A DNA stretch of 5,684 nucleotides from an uncultured Verrucomicrobiae bacterium. Its GTDB lineage: Bacteria > Verrucomicrobiota > Verrucomicrobiia > Palsa-1439. Shown here one piece after another: positions 1-4,689 of this stretch (positions within the stretch are counted from its first letter, which is position 1; the number at the start of each line of letters is the position of its first letter). Position numbers and translations under genes: made by a program. The notes below the pieces were generated by a model. The model ran no database searches. It had not been told where the DNA came from and saw nothing but the letters and a program-made list of their open reading frames with translations. The stretch lies in the NCBI GenBank assembly GCA_937927265.1, contig CALBCO010000036.1, forward strand, positions 1 through 5,684. Direction: 5' to 3'.

Positions 1-983
1 GCAGCATTGAACCCCACCTTCGACCCTCCACCCTCAACTCTCCTCCCTCCACATTCGACATCGTTCTCGTCAATTGGGCATACCCTGACGCCTACGGCGT
101 GATGTTGCTCGCCAAGAAATATGGATTTTCTTACGCCACCACCGTGCAGGGCAGCGATGTAAACCTGTTATTTCGGAATCGCACGCGGAAGAAGCAGGTG
201 TTGGCTGCCTTGCGAAACAGCAAAGCCGTTTTTTGCCGGAGTCGAGCACTTCAGGACACACTCGCCAAGGAAGGCATTACCGCTACCACGGTCTATAACG
301 GCATTGATCGCGACCTTTTTCATCCACTGGATCGCGCGGAAGCCTGCCGGCAACTGGGCTTACCGGCCGAGCGCCGCCGCATCCTCTACGTCGGCAATCT
401 CCAAGTCGTCAAGGGTCCGACGGTGCTTGCCGAAGCTTACGCCAAACTGCGGGCTGCAGACGGCAAACAGCAGACCGCAGACTCCAAACTACGGACGCCA
501 CCCCCTACCTCTTCCCCCCTACCCCCTGTCGACCTAGTCTTCCTCGGTGACGGACCGGAGCACGACAAGATCGCGCGAATCAGCAATCAGAAGTCTGCAG
601 TCTGCAGTCTGCACTCTCAGGTCTATCTCATGGGTGCGCGCCCGCACCACGAGATTCCCCTCTGGCTCAACGCCTGCGATGTGCTCTGTCTCCCGAGTTT
701 CAACGAGGGGCTGCCGAACGTCGTTCTAGAAGCTTTGGCGTGCGGCACACCGGTCGTCGCTTCCAATGTTGGGGGCGTTCCTGAAATCATCCGCAATGGT
801 GAAAACGGCCTGCTTGTGCCCCCCGGCAATCCAGATGCTCTGGTCAAAGCCCTCCAAACCGCCCTAGACCGGTCGTGGAATCGAGCCGCTCTGGTTGATT
901 CCGTGAAACAATTTGACTGGAACGCCAATGCCCGGAAGGTCGTTGCCGTACTTGAGTCGGCGCTCCAGAGTTCGAAGTCATGA
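1..983 (+). CDS. GT4-family glycosyltransferase, 5'-truncated, carrying repeat-encoded insertions
   Basis: This retaining GT-B glycosyltransferase probably transfers a sugar from a nucleotide donor during surface-polysaccharide assembly at the cytoplasmic face of the membrane. The frame is open from base 3 to the TGA at 981-983 (326 residues visible), so the gene starts outside the window; about 80-90 N-terminal residues are probably missing. The GTG/ATG at 99/102 is internal, because coding similarity (FDIVLVNW, a typical N-domain strand) precedes it. Seen in order: QGSD in the N-domain; YNGID at the interdomain region; strand ILYVGN followed by VVKG (donor phosphate loop); VFLGDGP; and the EX7E donor motif EGLPNVVLE (bases 705-731) followed by ALACGTPVVASNVGG. 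Three low-complexity segments (bases 11-59, 442-525, 578-619) are encoded by 7-bp tandem repeats and have no counterpart in typical GT4 proteins. The frame and motifs are nevertheless intact, so the enzyme is probably functional. The sugar specificity cannot be read. Confidence 0.93.
   Translation, partial: SIEPHLRPSTLNSPPSTFDIVLVNWAYPDAYGVMLLAKKYGFSYATTVQGSDVNLLFRNRTRKKQVLAALRNSKAVFCRSRALQDTLAKEGITATTVYNGIDRDLFHPLDRAEACRQLGLPAERRRILYVGNLQVVKGPTVLAEAYAKLRAADGKQQTADSKLRTPPPTSSPLPPVDLVFLGDGPEHDKIARISNQKSAVCSLHSQVYLMGARPHHEIPLWLNACDVLCLPSFNEGLPNVVLEALACGTPVVASNVGGVPEIIRNGENGLLVPPGNPDALVKALQTALDRSWNRAALVDSVKQFDWNANARKVVAVLESALQSSKS
11..59 (+). repeat. Degenerate heptanucleotide tandem array A, pyrimidine-rich, inside the GT4 gene
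   Basis: Seven consecutive 7-bp units can be laid out from base 11, with consensus close to CCTCCAC. CCTCCAC itself occurs at 25-31 and 46-52, and CCTCAAC at 32-38. The outer units CTTCGAC (18-24) and ATTCGAC (53-59) share TTCGAC. The + strand is almost free of G. The array is translated as a Pro/Ser/Thr-rich stretch just before the strand FDIVLVNW. Several units are diverged, so the period is clear but the exact borders are not. Confidence 0.7.
442..525 (+). repeat. Degenerate heptanucleotide tandem array B inside the GT4 gene
   Basis: Twelve 7-bp units in unbroken phase span 84 bp, or 28 codons. The first part follows consensus GCAGACN (456-462, 470-476 and 477-483 match; 463-469 is GCAAACA). 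The last part shifts to a C-rich consensus near CTACCCC (505-511, 519-525). CCAAACT occurs at 442-448 and again at 484-490, six units apart, each followed by a CGG triplet, so the protein repeats the tripeptide KLR 14 residues apart. The product is a Gln/Ala/Thr-rich then Pro/Ser-rich linker between the helix ending AYAKLR and the strand DLVFLG. The first and last units overlap native-looking sequence, so borders are approximate. Confidence 0.78.
463..612. repeat. Inverted repeat formed by the two heptamer arrays
   Basis: The left arm at 463-483 and the right arm at 592-612 are reverse complements at 18 of 21 positions by hand alignment; the inner 14 bases of the left arm (470-483) match at 13 of 14. 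The arms are separated by 108 nt. They could pair as a long hairpin in mRNA or single-stranded DNA, or simply reflect insertion of the same repeat family in both orientations. No uridine tract follows, so this is not a terminator. Confidence 0.6.
578..619 (+). repeat. Heptanucleotide tandem array C (AGTCTGC type) inside the GT4 gene
   Basis: Six 7-bp units span 42 bp, or 14 codons: AATCAGC and AATCAGA (578-591), three perfect AGTCTGC copies (592-612), then ACTCTCA (613-619). The encoded peptide runs from ISNQ to LHSQ and separates helix HDKIAR from strand VYLMG. This is the clearest of the three arrays because of the perfect copies. AGTCTGC is the reverse complement of GCAGACT, the core unit of the array at 442-525. 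Confidence 0.88.
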
Positions 984-986
984 ACC

Positions 987-1016
987 ATCCGCGTTTATCT
1001 GCGCTCATCCGTGGCT
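987..1016 (+). repeat. Three-unit 10-bp tandem repeat at the junction of the two glycosyltransferase genes
   Basis: Three consecutive decamers start with ATC and share the pattern ATCYGYG: ATCCGCGTTT at 987, a second unit at 997 and ATCCGTGGCT at 1007. They fill most of the gap after the TGA at 981-983, and the third unit contains the GTG start codon (1011) of the next gene. The period is 10, so this family is distinct from the 7-bp arrays. Confidence 0.7.
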
Positions 1017-2156
1017 AACACACCGTCCATCATTGCCTTCACCAAGGACTGGAACGATGTCCCGACCTGCACCACGCATATTCTGCGAGAGATGGGCAAG
1101 ACGATACCGGTGCTCTGGATCAATTCCATCGGCATGCGCAAACCATCACTGGCGTCCGGCCGCGACCTGCAACGCATCGCCCAAAAACTCCGCGCGGGAT
1201 TTCGTCGCGCGGAAAACAAAGAACACTTCCTCCGCGTTCTCTCGCCTCTGGTCCTGCCGAAGGCCACGTCCCCAGCGGCTCGCTGGGTGAACCGGCGGCT
1301 GCTGGCACACGCAGTGAACCGTGAATGCTCAGACAGCGGTTCCGTCCGGGAGTTGTGGAGCTTTGTCCCCAACGGCGCCGACTACCTCGGCGCGCTGGGG
1401 GAACGCAAAGTGATCTACTATTGTGCGGATGACTGGACAAAGTTCACGATCTACGACCCGCACTGGATTGCCCAATGCGAAGCGACGCTGGCGGCGCGTG
1501 CGACCAAAGTGTTTGCCACGTCGCGGTTCTTGGAAAACAAGTTTCGCCCACTGGCCGGCAACCGCGTTCACTACATGCCGCACGGCGTCAACTACGCCCA
1601 TTTCGCACATGCCCTCTCCCCTGAACTCCCCCTGCCCGCCGATGTGCGTAATCTGCCATCTCCGTTGATCGGGTTTTATGGCAACATCTACGACTGGGTT
1701 GATCTCGACCTGATAGCGACATTGGCCGTCAACCAACCGGATTGGTCGTTTGTCTTGATCGGCCCGGTAATGACGGACATAACCCGGTGCGCGGGAGTCC
1801 CCAACATTCATTTTCTCGGACGCCGCGATCAGGAACTCCTACCGGCTTACTGCAAAGCATTCGATGCCGCGATCATCCCCTACAAGCTCACCGACCCGCG
1901 CATGGAAAGCGTCAACCCGGTCAAACTGCGCGAACTCTTGGCGGCCGGTGTGCCAATTGTGACCGCCGACATCCCGGAGGTGCGCGGCCTCTCCGCGTAT
2001 GTGCGCACGGCACGAACCCCCGAAGACTTTCTGCGCGGTTTGCAAGAGTTTCTCACCATCCAGCCCGACCGGGCGGCCATTTCCGCTGAACGACGCGCGG
2101 ACGATTGGGCGGAACGTGTCCGGCAAATCCGCCAAATCGTGGAAGCTGCCCCATGA
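1011..2156 (+). CDS. Glycosyltransferase, GT-B fold (GT4/GT1-like, polysaccharide biosynthesis)
   Basis: This cytoplasmic glycosyltransferase of 381 residues, full length for the family, probably adds a sugar to the repeat unit. N-domain features are FTKDWNDVPT (about residues 10-19), VLWINSIG (34-41) and KVIYYCADDWTKF (133-145), the last typical of exopolysaccharide transferases with a YYC-DD motif. The C-domain begins near PLIGFYGNIYDW (218-229), followed by WSFVLIGPV (245-253), NIHFLGRR (265-272) and the donor-site segment NPVKLRELLAAGVPIV (302-317). In that segment E308 corresponds to the second Glu of EX7E, and the first is replaced by S300. The GTG start is chosen because the only in-frame codons back to the preceding stop are repeat sequence and the next start candidate would delete the first strand. 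No Shine-Dalgarno is visible. The stop overlaps the next start by 4 bases. The substrate is not predictable from sequence. Confidence 0.92.
   Translation: MANTPSIIAFTKDWNDVPTCTTHILREMGKTIPVLWINSIGMRKPSLASGRDLQRIAQKLRAGFRRAENKEHFLRVLSPLVLPKATSPAARWVNRRLLAHAVNRECSDSGSVRELWSFVPNGADYLGALGERKVIYYCADDWTKFTIYDPHWIAQCEATLAARATKVFATSRFLENKFRPLAGNRVHYMPHGVNYAHFAHALSPELPLPADVRNLPSPLIGFYGNIYDWVDLDLIATLAVNQPDWSFVLIGPVMTDITRCAGVPNIHFLGRRDQELLPAYCKAFDAAIIPYKLTDPRMESVNPVKLRELLAAGVPIVTADIPEVRGLSAYVRTARTPEDFLRGLQEFLTIQPDRAAISAERRADDWAERVRQIRQIVEAAP
2141..2145 (+). promoter_or_regulatory. Probable ribosome binding site for the acetyltransferase gene
   Basis: GGAAG lies 7 nt before the ATG at 2153, within the end of the upstream gene. 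It supports the ATG at 2153 over the upstream in-frame TTG at 2105, which would add 16 residues unlike the family. Together with the ATGA overlap (2153-2156) it suggests translational coupling. Confidence 0.5.
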
Positions 2157-2680
2157 TCTACTCCCTCATCCGCTCTGATCTCCGCGCCAAGGCGCAATGG
2201 ATGTATGGCGGCGTGACCAGGCGGACAATCCTCAAAACCCTCCTGACGGATGGCACGTTCGCCATGCTTTGTTACCGGCTGATGCAGGCCTGCCAGCGCC
2301 GCCGGCTGACGCCGTTGGCCATGATCTTCAACAAGCTTGTACCCTGCATCATCGGACGCGGGGCGGATTTTGGGCCGGGGTTCGTGCTCATTCACAGCAA
2401 TGGCGTGGTCATCAATACCGGCGTGCGTGGCGGTACCAACATTTTTATCGAACATCAGGTGACGATTGGGGCGGAGAAACAACAGGCACCGCTGTTGGGC
2501 GACGACATCTTCATCGGAGCGGGGGCCAAGATTCTCGGGGGCGTCCGCATTGGCAGCCACGTAAAGATCGGCGCCAACGCTGTCGTGACCAAGGACGTGC
2601 CGGACGGCGCGACGGTCGTGGGGATTCCGGCGCGGGTCGTCAAATTGTATGGTCAACCCGTGGCGGAGAATCGCTCGTGA
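2153..2680 (+). CDS. Serine acetyltransferase-like / WcaB-like O-acetyltransferase (hexapeptide repeat)
   Basis: This 175-residue acyltransferase has a left-handed parallel beta-helix and probably transfers acetyl from acetyl-CoA onto a sugar hydroxyl of the polysaccharide. A helical N-terminus (1-65, starting MIYSLIRSDLRA) precedes hexapeptide repeats from about 67 to 160: IGRGADFGPG, VLIHSNGVVI, IFIEHQVTIG, IFIGAGAKILGG, VRIGSHVKIGANAVV. The family ending DVPDGATVVGIPARVV follows. H81 in IHSNG aligns with the catalytic His158 of CysE. The loop where CysE has RHP, holding its second active-site His193, reads QAP here (about 111-113). Missing that His, together with the polysaccharide context, favours a sugar over L-serine as acceptor. 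Size and layout match WcaB, the colanic acid acetyltransferase. The start is the ATG overlapping the previous stop. A genuine serine O-acetyltransferase remains possible but less likely. Confidence 0.88.
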   Translation: MIYSLIRSDLRAKAQWMYGGVTRRTILKTLLTDGTFAMLCYRLMQACQRRRLTPLAMIFNKLVPCIIGRGADFGPGFVLIHSNGVVINTGVRGGTNIFIEHQVTIGAEKQQAPLLGDDIFIGAGAKILGGVRIGSHVKIGANAVVTKDVPDGATVVGIPARVVKLYGQPVAENRS

Positions 2681-2714
2681 CATTGGCGCCTCGGACCATT
2701 AAATAGTAACCATT

Positions 2715-3734
2715 ATGAAACGGGCGCTCATTACGGGAATCACCGGACAGGACGGATCCTATCTGGCGGAGTTGTTGCTGGCGAAGGGATACGAGGTCCA
2801 CGGCATCATCCGCCGGGCCAGCACCTTCAATACAGAACGAGTCGATCATCTCTACCAAGACCCCCACGGACGGGGTGTGCGACTGTTTTTGCACTACGGC
2901 GACCTGAGTGATTCCGTCAACCTCGTCAAACTGCTCCATGAATTGAAACCGGACGAGATTTATCACCTCGGCGCGCAAAGCCATGTCCGCGTCAGTTTTG
3001 ACATCCCCGAGTACACGGCCGACATCACGGCGGTCGGCACGATCCGCATCTTGGAAGCGATCCGGGAGGCCGGCGTCCGCACCCGGTTTTATCAGGCGTC
3101 GTCAAGCGAGATGTTTGGCAAAGTCGCGGAAATCCCCCAGCGCGAGACCACGCCGTTTCACCCGCGCAGCCCGTACGGCGTAGCCAAAGTGTTCGCTTAT
3201 TGGGCGACCGTAAACTACCGCGAGAGCTACAATTTGTTCGCTTGCAACGGCATTTTGTTCAACCACGAGTCGCCTCGGCGCGGCGAGACCTTTGTCACCC
3301 GCAAGATCACTCGGGCCGTGGCCCACATCAAACACGGGTTGCAAAAGAAATTGTTCCTCGGCAATCTCGATGCCAAACGCGATTGGGGGTATGCTCCTGA
3401 ATACGTGGAGGCAATGTGGCGCATGCTCCAGCAGGACCAGCCGGATGATTATGTGATTGCCACCGGCGAAACGCATTCGGTACAGGAATTCTGTGAGGAG
3501 GCGTTTGGCCACGTGGGGTTGGATTGGGCCAAGTACGTGGAGTTGGACAAGCGCTACCTCCGCCCTGCCGAGGTGGACATTTTGATCGGTGACCCCAGCA
3601 AAGCTAGGAAAATCCTGAGCTGGACGCCCCGCACCAAGTTTAAAGACCTAGTCCGCTTGATGGTCGACGCCGACCTGAAAATGCTGGAAGACCGACTGGC
3701 CGGCAAGGTGGGGATGGTTACCGAACGACAGTGA
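2715..3734 (+). CDS. gmd: GDP-mannose 4,6-dehydratase
   Basis: Gmd converts GDP-D-mannose to GDP-4-keto-6-deoxy-D-mannose, the first committed step to GDP-L-fucose, GDP-rhamnose or GDP-perosamine. It is a cytoplasmic NADP(H)-dependent extended short-chain dehydrogenase; 339 residues is normal. The N-terminal Rossmann motif is GITGQDG (residues 8-14), followed by IIRRASTFNTERVDHLY and HYGDLSD. The catalytic set matches E. coli Gmd: S130 (for Thr132) and E132 in ASSSEMFG, then Y154 and K158 in SPYGVAK. FNHESPRRGETFVTRK (182-197) and RDWGYAPEYVEAMW (222-235) are signature GDP-sugar binding segments of this enzyme. It follows the acetyltransferase after 34 nt without a clear Shine-Dalgarno, and fcl follows after 7 nt. 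The C-terminal tail after KMLEDRL is slightly longer than usual and low in conservation. Confidence 0.98.
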   Translation: MKRALITGITGQDGSYLAELLLAKGYEVHGIIRRASTFNTERVDHLYQDPHGRGVRLFLHYGDLSDSVNLVKLLHELKPDEIYHLGAQSHVRVSFDIPEYTADITAVGTIRILEAIREAGVRTRFYQASSSEMFGKVAEIPQRETTPFHPRSPYGVAKVFAYWATVNYRESYNLFACNGILFNHESPRRGETFVTRKITRAVAHIKHGLQKKLFLGNLDAKRDWGYAPEYVEAMWRMLQQDQPDDYVIATGETHSVQEFCEEAFGHVGLDWAKYVELDKRYLRPAEVDILIGDPSKARKILSWTPRTKFKDLVRLMVDADLKMLEDRLAGKVGMVTERQ

Positions 3735-3741
3735 AGACAAC

Positions 3742-4689
3742 ATGAGCTTCTGGAACAATGAACGTGTTGTAGTGACCGGAGGAGCCGGGTTTCTCGGCTC
3801 GTTCGTCCTCGAAGGTCTCAAGGCGCGAGGGTGCGCAAATGTCTTCGTGCCGCGCAGCAAGGACTATGATCTCCGTGAGAAATCCGACATCCAACGAATG
3901 TTTCGCACGGCACAGCCGACTCTCGTGCTGCATCTGGCGGCGGTGGTGGGGGGTATCGGCGCGAACCGGGAACATCCCGGCAGGTTCTTCTACGAAAACG
4001 CGATCATGGGCATCGAGTTGATCGAACAAGCCCGTCGTTTCAAATTGCCCAAGCTGGTTGTTGTGGGCACGATCTGCGCCTATCCGAAATTCACACCGGT
4101 ACCGTTCAAGGAAGACGACCTGTGGAACGGCTACCCCGAAGAGACCAACGCCCCCTACGGCATTGCCAAGAAGGCGTTGCTCGTGCAATGCCAAAGTTAC
4201 CGCCAGGAATACGGGCTGAACAGTATCTATCTGTTGCCAGTCAACCTGTACGGCCCACGCGACAATTTTCATCCCAGCTCCTCGCACGTGATCCCCGCCT
4301 TGATTAAGAAATGTGTGGATGCGCGGGAGCGCGGCGACAAGTTCATCGAGTGTTGGGGCACGGGCAACGCGAGCCGGGAATTCATCTATGCCGCCGATGC
4401 AGCCGAGGGGATTTTGCTGGCGGCCGAGAAATACAACAAGCCCGAGCCGGTCAACATCGGCACAGGCCGCGAAATCACCATCAAAAATCTCGTGGAGTTG
4501 ATTGCCCGGCTCACGCGGTTTACCGGCGAAATCCGCTGGGATCCAACCCAACCCGACGGACAGCCGCGACGGTGTCTGGACACGACTCGCGCCCGACAGG
4601 AGTTTGGTTTCGTGGCACGCACTTCATTTGAAGACGGTTTGCGGCAGACCATCGCCTGGTATGAACACAATCGGGAGAAACTCCAATGA
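3742..4689 (+). CDS. fcl: GDP-L-fucose synthase (GDP-4-keto-6-deoxy-D-mannose 3,5-epimerase-4-reductase)
   Basis: Fcl (WcaG) takes the Gmd product, epimerises C3 and C5 and reduces C4 with NADPH to give GDP-L-fucose. The protein has 315 residues, the usual length. Seen: Rossmann motif GGAGFLG (13-19); HLAAVVGGIGANREHPG (64-80); the PKFTPVPFKEDDLWNG segment; Y139 and K143 of the YxxxK pair; LYGPRDNFHPSSSHVIPAL (169-187), where H182 matches the catalytic His179 of the E. coli enzyme; and C112 matching Cys109. The position of E. coli Ser107 is T110 (GTICAYP instead of GSSCIYP), a conservative change I also associate with a large subgroup of this family. The start is an ATG 7 nt after gmd with only a weak GAAG upstream, and the end overlaps the aminotransferase start by 4 bases. 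The gmd-fcl pair is a standard arrangement. Confidence 0.97.
   Translation: MSFWNNERVVVTGGAGFLGSFVLEGLKARGCANVFVPRSKDYDLREKSDIQRMFRTAQPTLVLHLAAVVGGIGANREHPGRFFYENAIMGIELIEQARRFKLPKLVVVGTICAYPKFTPVPFKEDDLWNGYPEETNAPYGIAKKALLVQCQSYRQEYGLNSIYLLPVNLYGPRDNFHPSSSHVIPALIKKCVDARERGDKFIECWGTGNASREFIYAADAAEGILLAAEKYNKPEPVNIGTGREITIKNLVELIARLTRFTGEIRWDPTQPDGQPRRCLDTTRARQEFGFVARTSFEDGLRQTIAWYEHNREKLQ
4673..4677 (+). promoter_or_regulatory. Probable ribosome binding site for the aminotransferase gene
   Basis: GGGAG sits 8 nt before the ATG at 4686, inside the end of fcl. With the ATGA overlap at 4686-4689 it points to coupled translation and fixes the start. It is the best Shine-Dalgarno in the window. 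Confidence 0.55.

Noticed and set aside
463..612. Rho-independent terminator or attenuator from the inverted repeat
   Set aside because: The loop is over 100 nt, no T-run follows and it lies in the middle of a gene.
442..619. The first gene as a pseudogene damaged by repeat insertion
   Set aside because: The frame is uninterrupted and the donor-binding and EX7E motifs are intact on both sides of the repeats.
442..619. CRISPR array
   Set aside because: Units are 7 bp, directly abutting, degenerate and within a coding frame; there are no spacers.
99..983. Treating the GTG at 99 (or ATG at 102) as the start of the first gene
   Set aside because: The frame is open to the left edge and conserved strand sequence FDIVLVNW is encoded before it, so these codons are internal.
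1314..1327. A further heptamer array in the second glycosyltransferase (GTGAACC then GTGAATG)
   Set aside because: Only two imperfect units, and the protein has normal family length at this point.
2105..2152. TTG start 16 codons upstream for the acetyltransferase
   Set aside because: The extra residues are unlike the family, and ATG at 2153 has a GGAAG at good spacing and overlaps the previous stop.
1880..2683. Long minus-strand open frame opposite the second glycosyltransferase and acetyltransferase
   Set aside because: It spans two well-supported genes on the other strand and its translation shows no family features.
2681..2714. Internal promoter in the AT-rich gap before gmd
   Set aside because: TTGGCG at 2683 has no -10-like hexamer at 16-18 bp spacing; the gap is short and nothing else supports a promoter.
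3718..4551. Long open frame on the minus strand opposite fcl (277 codons)
   Set aside because: It mirrors the codon structure of a strongly supported gene, has no recognisable motif and is expected in GC-rich sequence.
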